NCBI GenBank assembly: GCA_052143895.1
Contig: JBKQRT010000031.1
Coordinates: 7,530 to 71,529 of the forward strand
Direction of reading: 5' to 3'
Length of the DNA stretch: 64,000 bases
Source: Bog-756 sp052143895
GTDB taxonomy: Bacteria; Actinomycetota; Acidimicrobiia; Acidimicrobiales; RAAP-2
The notes below the pieces were generated by a model that worked only from the letters and a program-made list of their open reading frames with translations, had not been told where the DNA came from and did not search any database. The position numbers were made by a program, and so were the translations under genes. Below are positions 1 through 8,488 of the stretch, one piece after another; position 1 is the stretch's first letter; every line of letters begins with the position of its first letter.

Positions 1-107
1 AGATGATGGAGGAGGAGGCCGAAGTCGGCGTCACCGCCCTCTCGCTGGCCGAAGAGGTGCCGCTCGACAGGACGCCGCTCGAAAGGACGCAGCCGCCACC
101 GCTGTAA
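1..107 (+). CDS. 3' end of an unidentified protein gene (cut by window edge)
   Basis: The reading frame that begins at base 3 runs to a TAA at 105-107 and shows 34 residues: an acidic start (MMEEEAEVG) followed by a Pro/Arg-rich tail ending RTQPPPL. The true start lies outside the window, or could be one of the two ATGs at 3 and 6. GC-rich third positions support coding. The segment is too short to assign a family. Confidence 0.45.
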   Translation, partial: MMEEEAEVGVTALSLAEEVPLDRTPLERTQPPPL

Positions 108-149
108 ACGGCACGGCCCGGGGCGACGGGTGGGGGTCGACCGGCCCGG

Positions 150-761
150 CTACGTCCAGTCCTCGCGTAGCCCGTCGCCTGACGGGTCCGGGCGGAAGAC
201 CGGGAGCGAGCCGAGCGCGTGCACGAGCGTGGCGTCGGCCCCGAGGGTGTTCCGCCAGCCCGAGCCCTCGGTCATCAGGACACCGGCCGCCACGGGGACG
301 CCCCCCACCCCACGGATGAGGGCCAGCGCCGCCAGCATCGACGCACCGGTCGAGACGATGTCGTCGACCACCGCCACCCGACGGCCCTGGACCGAGCCCA
401 CCCGCGCCGGGTCCATCCGCAGCGTCTGGTGGGCATCGGTGGTGATCGAGCGGACCGTCTCGGCGTGCGCGTCCCCGAGGTGGATCTTCGGGGTCTTGTG
501 GAGGATCAGGTAGTCGTCGAGTCCGAGGGAGCGGGTGACCTCGATGGCCAGAGGGATGCCCATGGTGGCCACCGACACGACGATATCCGGTGCGAACGGG
601 CGCAGCTCGGCGGCCAGCTCGCGTCCGGCGGTGTCGGCGAAGGCTACGCCGTGGTCGACGGTGATGAGCAGGGCGATGGTGAGATCGGGGCCGAGGGGGA
701 CGAGGGGGAGCTCGACGGCCTGCGAACCGACCGTGGTCCGGTAGGTGTGGGCGGCACGCAT
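150..761 (-). CDS. Phosphoribosyltransferase-family protein (APRT/XPRT-like)
   Basis: A 203-residue type I phosphoribosyltransferase, the fold that joins a purine or pyrimidine base to PRPP or senses nucleotides. The PRPP loop VVDDIVSTGAS lies at residues 131-141, with hydrophobic beta strands on either side (DIVVSVATMGIPLA near 59-72 forms the PPi-loop strand). The start at 761 (MRAAHTYRT) was chosen because everything upstream in frame is Arg/Pro-rich and lacks codon bias. It stands alone between a rightward partial gene and the divergent SCP2 gene, so context does not identify the base. Adenine or xanthine phosphoribosyltransferase is plausible; a regulatory PRT is the alternative. Confidence 0.75.
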   Translation of the reverse strand: MRAAHTYRTTVGSQAVELPLVPLGPDLTIALLITVDHGVAFADTAGRELAAELRPFAPDIVVSVATMGIPLAIEVTRSLGLDDYLILHKTPKIHLGDAHAETVRSITTDAHQTLRMDPARVGSVQGRRVAVVDDIVSTGASMLAALALIRGVGGVPVAAGVLMTEGSGWRNTLGADATLVHALGSLPVFRPDPSGDGLREDWT

Positions 762-982
762 GGGCGCGACTCTGGTCGATCCGCCCAACGGCCGCAACCG
801 GCGTGAACGGAGACGCACCGAGTCCCGGGTCCGGCGGCCGCCCGAACGCCCGGGGTCCGGGCACGACCGGCCGGGGAGTGGTTGACTCGTGGCAGGCACG
901 CCGGGGACGCCGTCGGTTCCGGGGAGCCCGTGCGGGCCCGATCGTCCCCCCGTCCCCCGTCCACCACGCAGGAGCGTCGCCG

Positions 983-1387
983 ATGAGTCCGACCCCCAGA
1001 TCCACCCGTTCCCGGCCCGAACCGGCCGCCGTGTTCTTCGAGGACCTGGCCTCGAGGAAGCACGACGCTCGTCTGCACCATGCGACCGGCACGGTCCGCA
1101 TAGACCTGCGGGACGACGCCGGCATCGAGCACTGGTACGTCACCATGGCCAAGGGCGACGTCTCGATCTCCCGCCGCAACGCCAAGGCCGACTCCGTCGT
1201 CCGGATGGACAAGAAGCTGTTTGAGGGGATGGTCAAAGGCTCGGTCAACTTCAACGCCGCCCTCCTGCGCGGCGTGCTCGAGGTCGAGGGGGACATCGGG
1301 CTCTTCGTCGCCTTCGAGCGCCTGCTCCCGGGCCCGGCCCAGTCCCGGGCCAGCTTCCTCGAGCGGCAGGAGGAACTGACGCGATGA
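983..1387 (+). CDS. SCP2 sterol-binding domain protein
   Basis: A 134-residue single-domain protein of the SCP2 sterol-transfer fold, which holds lipids or other hydrophobic ligands in a cytosolic pocket. Typical features are the amphipathic strands with HWYVTMAKGDVSIS, then KADSVVRMDKKLFEGMVKGSVN, and the GVLEVEGDIGLFVAFERLLP helix near the C-terminus. The ATG at 983 is preceded by GGAG at 971-974. Its last four bases overlap the next start (ATGA at 1384-1387), so it is probably translated with the glycogen debranching enzyme downstream. Ligand unknown. Confidence 0.8.
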   Translation: MSPTPRSTRSRPEPAAVFFEDLASRKHDARLHHATGTVRIDLRDDAGIEHWYVTMAKGDVSISRRNAKADSVVRMDKKLFEGMVKGSVNFNAALLRGVLEVEGDIGLFVAFERLLPGPAQSRASFLERQEELTR

Positions 1388-3459
1388 GTACCGACGTGGT
1401 CAAGATCCTCGACGGCAACACTTTCGTGGTGAGCGACGGGCGTGGTGACATCGAAGCCTCGCCCACCGATCCCACCGGGCTGTTCTCCTTCGACACCCGG
1501 TTCCTGTCCCGGTGGGTGCTCAGCGTCAACGGTGAGCGCCTCAACGCCCTGTCCGCCGACGACCTGCAGTACTTCGAGGCCCGCTTCTTCCTGGTGCCGG
1601 GGACGGGCACGGTCTACGTGGACGCCCAGCTCTCGGTGATCCGCCGGCGGGTCGTGGCCTCCGGGTTCCACGAGGAGCTGGTGATCCTCAACCACGGGGC
1701 CGATCCCGTGGACCTCGAGGTGCGGGTCGAGGCGGACAGCGACTTCGCCGATCTCTTCGAGGTGAAGGACGCCCTCAAGAAGAAGGGCACCTGCGAGCGC
1801 GTCGCCGGCCAGGACGGCCTCACCCTCCGGTACCGGCGCCAGACCTTCGAGCGCGAGACCTGGATCACCGCCACCGCACCGGCCTCGGTCGACCAGGGCG
1901 GTTTCACCTTCTCGGCCACCGTCGCCGGGCACGGCCAGTGGAGCACCGACCTGAATGTGACAGTGGCCCAGGGAACCCTTCGGCCGGTGCTGCGCAAGGC
2001 CATGGGCCCGACCCAGCGGGCGGCGGTGGCCGACTCGATGGCCAAGGACCTCCGTCGGTGGATCGATGGTGCCCCGCGCCTCGAGTGCGACAACGACCCG
2101 TTGAAAGTCACCTACCGGCGCAGCCTGGTCGACCTGGCCGCCCTGCGCTTCGTCGCACCCATCATGCCCAAGCACGCCCTCCCCGCCGCCGGCCTGCCCT
2201 GGTTCATGACCATGTTCGGTCGGGACAGCATCTTCACCAGCCTGCAGGCGCTCCCGTTCACCCCCGACCTGGCCGCCACCACGCTGCGGGCGCTCGGTGC
2301 CCGCCAGGGCACCCGCCTCGACGACTTCCGCGACGAGGACCCGGGCCGGATCCTCCACGAGCTGCGCTACGGCGAGCTCACCGCCTTCGAGGAGCGCCCC
2401 CACTCGCCCTACTACGGCTGCGCCGACGCCACACCGCTGTACGTGGTGCTGCTGGACGAGTACGAGCGCTGGACGGGGGACACCAAGCTGGTGCGCGAGC
2501 TCGAGTACGAGGCCCGCGCCGCCCTCACGTGGATCGACGAGTACGCCGACCTCCAGGGGAACGGCTACGTCTCCTACAAGCGCCGTAACGAGAAGACCGG
2601 TCTCGAGAACCAGTGCTGGAAGGATTCGTGGGACTCCATCTCGTTCCGTGACGGCACCCTGCCCGGGTTCCCCCGGGCCACCTGCGAGCTGCAGGGGTAC
2701 GCCTACGACGCCAAGGTCCGAGGAGCCCGCCTGGCCCGCACGGTGTGGCGGGACGTCGGGCTGGCCGACCGCCTGGAGAAGGAGGCCGCCGATCTCAAAC
2801 GCCGGTTCAACCGCGACTTCTGGATCGAGGACGGCCAGTACTTCGCCGTTGCCCTCGACGAGGAGGGGCGGCAGGTCGACACCCTGACCTCGAACAACGG
2901 GCACCTGCTGTGGAGCGGGATCGTCGAGAAGTCGAAGGCGCGCGCCGTCGCCGACCACCTGCTCGGCAGCCGGTTGTTCACCGGGTGGGGCGTACGCACG
3001 CTGGCCGAGGGGGAGGGGCGGTTCAACCCGATCGGCTACCACGTGGGGACGGTCTGGCCCTTCGACAGCTCCTTTATCGCCTGGGGCCTGCGCCGCTACG
3101 GGTTCAAGCGGGAGGCGGCCCAGATCGCCGAGGGGATCCTGTCCGCCGCCGAGTTCTTCGACGGGCGCCTACCCGAGGCCTTCGGTGGCTACCCCCGGGC
3201 CATGACCAAGTACCCGGTCCAGTACCCGACGGCCTGTAGCCCGCAGGCCTGGTCGACCGGCGCACCGCTCCTGCTGCTACGCACCATGCTCGGCCTCGAG
3301 CCCATGGGCCAGCACCTGGTGGTCGACCCGGTGCTGCCCGCGACCGTCGGACGGATGGAGCTGCTCGACATCCCCGGTCGGTGGGGCCGGATCGACGCCT
3401 TCGGTCGGGGCCGTGTCGACACCGACCGCCCGGCAGGGCGCCCACAGGCCCGGCACTAG
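1384..3459 (+). CDS. Amylo-alpha-1,6-glucosidase (glycogen debranching enzyme)
   Basis: A 691-residue cytosolic enzyme expected to hydrolyse alpha-1,6 branches in glycogen-like glucans. Residues about 5-200 match the bacterial debranching N-terminal beta domain (FVVSDGRGDIE, GLFSFDTRFLS). From about 235 there is an (alpha/alpha)6 barrel of the GDE C-terminal type, including GLPWFMTMFGRDS at 270-282 (typical acid-binding segment), NQCWKDSWDS, and GYHVGTVWPFDSSFIAWGL near the end. Length is normal for the bacterial two-domain form. Start codon overlaps the SCP2 stop (ATGA), which implies coupling. It ends 13 bases before the convergent FABP-like gene with no clear terminator. Confidence 0.88.
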   Translation: MSTDVVKILDGNTFVVSDGRGDIEASPTDPTGLFSFDTRFLSRWVLSVNGERLNALSADDLQYFEARFFLVPGTGTVYVDAQLSVIRRRVVASGFHEELVILNHGADPVDLEVRVEADSDFADLFEVKDALKKKGTCERVAGQDGLTLRYRRQTFERETWITATAPASVDQGGFTFSATVAGHGQWSTDLNVTVAQGTLRPVLRKAMGPTQRAAVADSMAKDLRRWIDGAPRLECDNDPLKVTYRRSLVDLAALRFVAPIMPKHALPAAGLPWFMTMFGRDSIFTSLQALPFTPDLAATTLRALGARQGTRLDDFRDEDPGRILHELRYGELTAFEERPHSPYYGCADATPLYVVLLDEYERWTGDTKLVRELEYEARAALTWIDEYADLQGNGYVSYKRRNEKTGLENQCWKDSWDSISFRDGTLPGFPRATCELQGYAYDAKVRGARLARTVWRDVGLADRLEKEAADLKRRFNRDFWIEDGQYFAVALDEEGRQVDTLTSNNGHLLWSGIVEKSKARAVADHLLGSRLFTGWGVRTLAEGEGRFNPIGYHVGTVWPFDSSFIAWGLRRYGFKREAAQIAEGILSAAEFFDGRLPEAFGGYPRAMTKYPVQYPTACSPQAWSTGAPLLLLRTMLGLEPMGQHLVVDPVLPATVGRMELLDIPGRWGRIDAFGRGRVDTDRPAGRPQARH

Positions 3460-3472
3460 CCGGTAGCCGTCG

Positions 3473-4024
3473 TCAGCCCACCCGGCGGAGGGTGTTGCCG
3501 TCGGTGTGGGAGAACGGCTCGTCGAACTCCTTCATCCGGAGGGTGGTCGTCTCCGCGTAGGACCAGCTGTCCTGACCGACGGTGATGGTGACCTCGTAGC
3601 GCAACGTGCTGGCGTTGGCGGCCAGGTAGTGGCTCTCGCCGATGGTGTACTGGTCGCCCCCCTGGGCGGCGGTCATGGTGAACCGGTCCGCATCGGCCTC
3701 GGCCGTCCCGCCGGCGAGCACGGTGATGCCCCGGGGCACGACGAACCCCCGCATGACCTCGCCAGTGGCCGCGTCCCACAGCCAGTAGCCGACCTCGGTG
3801 TGGAACGGGTTCTCCTCGCCGCCTCGCCACATGGCGCTCCGGTAGTCCAAGCCGTAGAGGTGCTGGCTCCCGTTGTCGACCGGGCCGAAGGGCTTCATCG
3901 TGCACTTCTCGAGGAAGGGGGTGCCGAGCACCTTGCCCTCGGTGTGCGAGTAGGCGGTGTCGAGACCGCCCGCCCCCTCCCACTCACCGGCGAGCGCTCC
4001 GAGTGGACCCCATTCGTCAGCCAT
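3473..4024 (-). CDS. FABP-like / heme-binding beta-barrel domain protein (DUF1794 type)
   Basis: A 183-residue small cytosolic beta barrel of the FABP-like/nitrobindin superfamily. Recognisable elements are GPLGALAGEWEG near the start, YSHTEGKVLGTPFLEK, FGPVDNGSQHLYGLDYRS, EENPFHTEVGYWLWD, and HTDGNTLRR at the end. Family members bind heme or hydrophobic ligands, but the in vivo role is poorly known. The start at 4024 has a strong purine-rich ribosome site (GGAGGAGAC) directly upstream; an in-frame extension to 4141 lacks coding character. It converges with the debranching enzyme gene. The function assignment is at family level only. Confidence 0.75.
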   Translation of the reverse strand: MADEWGPLGALAGEWEGAGGLDTAYSHTEGKVLGTPFLEKCTMKPFGPVDNGSQHLYGLDYRSAMWRGGEENPFHTEVGYWLWDAATGEVMRGFVVPRGITVLAGGTAEADADRFTMTAAQGGDQYTIGESHYLAANASTLRYEVTITVGQDSWSYAETTTLRMKEFDEPFSHTDGNTLRRVG

Positions 4025-4186
4025 GTCGTCTCCTCCACCGGGGGTGTCCGCCCGTATGGTGGCGGAGGACCCCTGTTCAGGCCACCCGGTGAGGGTGACG
4101 GGTCGATTGTCCGGGACGGCGGACCGTCCCGGAAGGGCCAAAAGACTGTAGTTCGCCGGTGGACCCTACCGCCGGGATCCAGCGGG

Positions 4187-5446
4187 TCACGCCGCCCGGC
4201 GGGCAGCCTCCACCGCGGCCTTGGTCAGCCGGTAGCTCCGGGCGTCGCCGGTCGTGCCGATCTCCATCCGGTTCATGACGTAGCCCATCCCGAGCCCGAG
4301 GTCTGGGTCCGCCCACCCGACCGAGCCGCCCATCCCGAAGTGGCCGAACGAGCGCGGGCCGCCGAACCCGGACGACGCGATGATCCCGCGGTTGAGCATG
4401 AAGCCGAGCCCCCACTGGATGTCCAGCCCAAGGAGCACCCGGTCCGGCCCCTCGGTACGCGGGACCAGCACCCGGTCGAGCTGCTCCGGGGAGAGGATGC
4501 GGAACGAATCGCCCGACGGGGTGGTCACGTCGCTCACGCAGGCGCCGTACAGGCGGGCCAGCGAGCGGGCGTCGCAGATGCCGTTGGCCGCCGGAATCTC
4601 GGCGGCGTGCAGCCTCGGGTCGTCCCACACGTCGGGGTCGGATAAGGCGCCCCCGGGCGCGCCGAGGGCGTTGAAGAGCGGCCCGCCCGGTGCCAGGTAG
4701 GTGGCCGCCTGGGCGGCCAGGTCGGCGTCCCCGGGCCCGCCGTGCCCCCCGGCCAGGGCGTCGAGCGACTGCAGCGAACGGCCCGACTCGAGCGACTCGA
4801 GGAACGAGACCAGCCGGGCCACCCTCGGCTCCTCGGAGGCGGGCAGACCGATGAAGAACTCCGCCCCCAGGGGACCGGCGATCTCCTCCTGCAGGTACGT
4901 CCCGAGACTGCGGCCGGTGACCCGCCGGACCACCTCGCCGACCAGCCAGCCGTACGTTGTGGCGTGGTAGCCGTGCGCCGTGCCCGGGGGCCACGATGGC
5001 GCCTGGCGCTCGAGCGCCCTCACGACCGGATCCCACGCCAGCGCCTCCTCGAACGACAGCGAGCCGTCGATCCAGGCCAGGCCGGCCCGGTGGGAGAGCA
5101 GGTCGGCGACCGTCACCCGCTCCTTGCCGGCCTGGGCGAACGCCGGCCAGTACTCCGCTACCGGCGCCTCCACGTCGATGGCGCCCTCCTGGGCCAGACG
5201 GTCGGCGCACATGGCGGTGATCCCCTTGGTGGTCGAGTAGACGAGCACCAGGGTGTCCTCCTCCCACGGGCGGCCGGTCCGGGTGTCGGCCGTCCCACCC
5301 CACAGGTCGACTACCTGGGCGCCGCGGTGGTAAGCGGCGAACGCCGCCCCGTCCTCCGTGCCGCCGTCGAAATTGGCCTGGAACGCCTCGCGCACCGCCT
5401 CGAAGCCCTGGGCCACCCATCCGTTCGTCGTCGTCATGGCGGACAT
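4187..5446 (-). CDS. Beta-lactamase-related serine hydrolase (class C-like esterase)
   Basis: A 419-residue enzyme of the class C beta-lactamase/EstB esterase superfamily, with no signal peptide, so probably cytosolic. The nucleophile motif S71-T-T-K74 (YSTTKG) is present, followed by LLSHRAGLAW. The Tyr motif region is GYHATTYGW (Y160/Y165). The third motif appears as HFGMGGSVGWADP near residue 375, where lactamases have KTG and esterases HxG. Members usually hydrolyse short esters, lactones or beta-lactones rather than antibiotics. Start could be the ATG at 5446 or the one at 5437. It lies 42 bases downstream of the GH5 gene on the same strand. Confidence 0.8.
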   Translation of the reverse strand: MSAMTTTNGWVAQGFEAVREAFQANFDGGTEDGAAFAAYHRGAQVVDLWGGTADTRTGRPWEEDTLVLVYSTTKGITAMCADRLAQEGAIDVEAPVAEYWPAFAQAGKERVTVADLLSHRAGLAWIDGSLSFEEALAWDPVVRALERQAPSWPPGTAHGYHATTYGWLVGEVVRRVTGRSLGTYLQEEIAGPLGAEFFIGLPASEEPRVARLVSFLESLESGRSLQSLDALAGGHGGPGDADLAAQAATYLAPGGPLFNALGAPGGALSDPDVWDDPRLHAAEIPAANGICDARSLARLYGACVSDVTTPSGDSFRILSPEQLDRVLVPRTEGPDRVLLGLDIQWGLGFMLNRGIIASSGFGGPRSFGHFGMGGSVGWADPDLGLGMGYVMNRMEIGTTGDARSYRLTKAAVEAARRAA

Positions 5447-5488
5447 CTTCGCGGACTGGGCCGGGGCGTGCGTCCCGGCCGGGCGGCG

Positions 5489-7168
5489 TCAGCAGCGACC
5501 TGGCACGATCGAGACGCGCACGTCGGTCGCCCCGCGGCCGTTCACGATGTCGAGGTGCTCGGCCCCGGGCGCCGAGGTGATCCGTCCGCCGGAGACGGTC
5601 GCGCAGTAGCCGCCCCCGTAGTGCTCGGCCACGGGCACGACGACGACGGTCGGCTCGGTGATGCGGGGGTCGGCACGGTACTGGAGGGTGAAGACGCCCG
5701 ACGAGGGATCGAACGACAAGGTCGTCGGCCTGCCGGCGACCGCCGACGCGTAGGCGCGGCTGAGGACCGGCAGCAGCGGGTCCGTCGCCCGGCTCGGCGG
5801 CCACAGCCCCGAGTCGTGGGAGCCGGTGGGGTCGTCGTAGCGGATCCACTGCCAGTACGTCCACCCGACCAGCTCGTCGTCGGCGTCGGCGGTGATCCTG
5901 CCCACGTCGTCGGCGTCGGTGGTTGCGCCGAACTCGGAGAGGAACCACGCCGGCCCACCCGGCTGCTCGGGCGTCGTGTCGGCGGTGCGTTCGGCGGTGC
6001 GCTCGGTGAACACACTGCGTTCGAGCGGGCCGCAGGTGGAGCCGTAGCCGGGCGGTTCGGGACCGTTCGGGACGTGGAGGAAGCAGTAGTCGTGGAAGTT
6101 GAGGACGAGCCGCCCCGCCGCCATCGGCCCGACGTGGTTGGGCACGCCGGAGTCGGTCGTGAAGTCCGGCTCGTAGAAGACGAGGTGGTGGGGGTCGGCG
6201 GCCTCGAGGCGGGGGACGATCCCGACGGCCGGGTCGTCCGGCGGGCACGTGACCGTCTGCCCGGACTGGTCCGTCCCCGGGTCGGCCCGTCCCATGTAGA
6301 AGCACTGCAGCTCGGCATCGAACGCGACGTTGCTGCCGTACGGGGGGAGCCCCTGCGCGTACGGCTCGTTGAACGGGTCGTAGCCCACGACCCACGGGTC
6401 GTCCCGCTCATGGGCCGCCAGCCGCGTCCACAGCGAATCGAACTGGCCCTGCAGGTCACCCACTACGTCGTTGCGCCAGAAGTGCGCATAGGCAGCGGCG
6501 ACCCCGGGCCCCCGGAGATTCTCGCTCCAGTCGGGGACGTCGAGCTTCGGCCGGGGCTGCTGCCCGTCGGGGCAGACCGCCCAGTCGGGGGCGCCCTCGC
6601 CGCCGAACACGTCGCTGTACACGTCCTGGTGCATGTCGAGGAGCGAGTAGATGCCGTAGCGGCCGAGCAGGGCGATGGTGGCGTCGAGCCTCGCCACGTA
6701 GGCGTCGTACGCCGACGCACGGAACTCGGCCGTCCCCGACGCCCGGGGCGCGCCGGGGTCGCAGACCGACGGCTCGTCGATCGGACCCCGGCCCGGCTCG
6801 AGGCCCCTCCAGATGATGCCGAGCCTGACCACGTCGAACCCGAGGGCCGCCATGCGCCGCACCTGGGTGGTGGTGAGGACGTTCGGGCCGGTACCGTCGA
6901 CCACGACCTCGTAGGGTGCCAGCTTGTAGACCAGGTCGACGCCGTGCAGCAGCGCTACCCGGCCGTACCGGTCGACGAGGAACGGTCCGCCCGGGGCGGT
7001 CATCGGGCCGACCGGGCCCGCCTGCGGATTGGGGGCGGGCGGTGGGGCGGCCGCAGCGCCCGGTGCGCCCGATGCGGCGCTTCCACACGCCGTCGCCGAC
7101 ACGGCGATGACCGCCACCAGCACGGCGGCGGTCATCGCCCGGTCACGCCGGTGCCCCCGTCCGACCAT
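5489..7168 (-). CDS. GH5 endoglycoceramidase-like glycosidase, exported lipoprotein
   Basis: A 559-residue secreted GH5 enzyme. The N-terminus has a basic stretch, a hydrophobic helix and SATACG, a plausible lipobox. The body has LLHGVDLVYKLAPYE, GFDVVRLGIIWRGLEP and LLDMHQDVYSDVFGG, all characteristic of endoglycoceramidase-like GH5 proteins. The acid/base Glu sits in YDPFNEPYA and the nucleophile Glu in WFLSEFGATT. A C-terminal beta domain (about 450-559) follows. The likely substrates are glycolipid or sterol glycosides, but a cellulase-like activity cannot be excluded. Start at 7168 chosen for the signal peptide. It is divergent from the P450 gene, with 92 bases between starts. Confidence 0.8.
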   Translation of the reverse strand: MVGRGHRRDRAMTAAVLVAVIAVSATACGSAASGAPGAAAAPPPAPNPQAGPVGPMTAPGGPFLVDRYGRVALLHGVDLVYKLAPYEVVVDGTGPNVLTTTQVRRMAALGFDVVRLGIIWRGLEPGRGPIDEPSVCDPGAPRASGTAEFRASAYDAYVARLDATIALLGRYGIYSLLDMHQDVYSDVFGGEGAPDWAVCPDGQQPRPKLDVPDWSENLRGPGVAAAYAHFWRNDVVGDLQGQFDSLWTRLAAHERDDPWVVGYDPFNEPYAQGLPPYGSNVAFDAELQCFYMGRADPGTDQSGQTVTCPPDDPAVGIVPRLEAADPHHLVFYEPDFTTDSGVPNHVGPMAAGRLVLNFHDYCFLHVPNGPEPPGYGSTCGPLERSVFTERTAERTADTTPEQPGGPAWFLSEFGATTDADDVGRITADADDELVGWTYWQWIRYDDPTGSHDSGLWPPSRATDPLLPVLSRAYASAVAGRPTTLSFDPSSGVFTLQYRADPRITEPTVVVVPVAEHYGGGYCATVSGGRITSAPGAEHLDIVNGRGATDVRVSIVPGRC

Positions 7169-7260
7169 CGACGTGCGTGCCGTCACCTCGTGCAGTCTGT
7201 CCCATGCACCGGCAGCGTGCCGGCGTCGTCCGGGGTAACGTCTCGTCGGGGGGAGACGAC

Positions 7261-8457
7261 GTGACACCTGAGACCGCCGCACCGGCCTACGATCCCCGCG
7301 ATCCGGACACCCTGCGCGACCCGTATCCCGTCTACCGCCGCCTGCGCGAGGAGGACCCGGTCCACCGCTCGCCGCTTGGCTTCTGGGTGCTCTCCCGCTT
7401 CGAGGACGTGTATCGGGCGACACTCGACACGGCCACCTTCTCGTCGGCGCACGGGCTGACCTATGGCCGGGACGAGATCGCCGCCCTCGGGCTCACCCCC
7501 ACGCTGGTGATGATGGACCGGCCGCGCCACACCACGTTCCGGCGGCTGATCAGCCGCGGGTTCACCCCCAGGCGGGTGGCCGGGCTCGAGCCCGCCGTCC
7601 GCGAATTCGTACAGGCCAGGGTCGAGCGCATGGTCGAGGACGGCGAGTGCGACCTCATCGAGGTGCTGGCCGGGCCGTTGCCGACCCTGGTGGTCGCCAC
7701 CTACCTCGGGGTACCGCCCGGCGACCGTGCGCAGTTCGACACCTGGAGCGACGCCATTGTGTCTGCCAACGCCACCGGCCGCGTCATCAGCGACGCCGCC
7801 GAGGCGGTCGCCGGGCTCTACGCCTACTTCACCGGCCTGATCGAGGAGAAGCGGCGGTGTCCCGGTCAGGACATGCTCAGCGACCTGGTGGAAGCCAGGG
7901 TCGACGGGCTCCCACTCCACGTCGACGAGATCCTCGGGTTCTGCTTCGTCATGATCGCCGGCGGCAACGACACCACCACCGGGCTGCTGGGGGGAGCGGC
8001 GGTGGCGCTGACCGAGTGCCGGGACCAGCGGGCCCTCCTGCTCGAGGATGCCGGGCTCCTGCCCGGCGCCCTCGACGAGCTCCTCCGGCTGACCAGCCCG
8101 GTCCAGGGCCTGTCCCGCACCGTGATGCGCGACGTGACCGTGCGCGGCACGACCATGGAGGCCGGGGCCAAGGTCCACCTGCTCTACGGCTCGGCCAACC
8201 GCGACCGGCGCGAGTTCGGGCCGACGGCGGACCGCCTCGACGTGACCCGGAGGTTCCGCCGGATGCTCGCTTTCGGCAACGGGCCCCATCACTGCATCGG
8301 CGCGGCGGCCGCCCGCCTCCAGGCGAGGGTGGCCCTCGAGGAGCTGCTCGGGGCGATGCCCGACTTCACGGTCGACGCCTCCCGGGGGCGACTGGCGCCG
8401 GGACCGTTCGTGCGGCGCTACGAATCATTGCCCCTGGACACCGGTCGGCGCCGCTGA
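7261..8457 (+). CDS. Cytochrome P450
   Basis: A 398-residue soluble bacterial P450 monooxygenase. It shows the I-helix AGGNDTTTG (oxygen-activating Thr), the K-helix ELLR (ExxR), and the heme-binding loop FGNGPHHCIG with the Cys thiolate. No redox partner gene is adjacent; the nearest ferredoxin is about 22 kb away. The GTG at 7261 was chosen because it follows GGGGGGAGACGAC and starts the conserved N-terminal region (YDPRDPDTLRDPYPVYRRLR). Substrate unknown. It converges on the amidohydrolase gene across a gap that contains a perfect 14-bp palindrome (8467-8480). Confidence 0.9.
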   Translation: MTPETAAPAYDPRDPDTLRDPYPVYRRLREEDPVHRSPLGFWVLSRFEDVYRATLDTATFSSAHGLTYGRDEIAALGLTPTLVMMDRPRHTTFRRLISRGFTPRRVAGLEPAVREFVQARVERMVEDGECDLIEVLAGPLPTLVVATYLGVPPGDRAQFDTWSDAIVSANATGRVISDAAEAVAGLYAYFTGLIEEKRRCPGQDMLSDLVEARVDGLPLHVDEILGFCFVMIAGGNDTTTGLLGGAAVALTECRDQRALLLEDAGLLPGALDELLRLTSPVQGLSRTVMRDVTVRGTTMEAGAKVHLLYGSANRDRREFGPTADRLDVTRRFRRMLAFGNGPHHCIGAAAARLQARVALEELLGAMPDFTVDASRGRLAPGPFVRRYESLPLDTGRRR

Positions 8458-8488
8458 CCAGGGCTTGGGCCGGCCGGCCCGGCGCCGC

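Noticed and set aside
31..3042. Very long minus-strand open frame opposite the debranching enzyme
   Set aside because: It mirrors the GC bias of the real plus-strand gene; the product is Gly/Val/Leu/Arg-rich with no domain, while the plus strand has clear enzyme motifs.
4742..7264. 840-residue plus-strand open frame opposite the hydrolase and GH5 genes
   Set aside because: Shadow of minus-strand genes that contain catalytic motifs; composition is Arg/Gly/Val repeats.
8467..8480. 14-bp palindrome gggccggccggccc as terminator
   Set aside because: A perfect palindrome with no loop and no U-tract in GC-rich sequence is weak evidence; reported only within the P450 entry.
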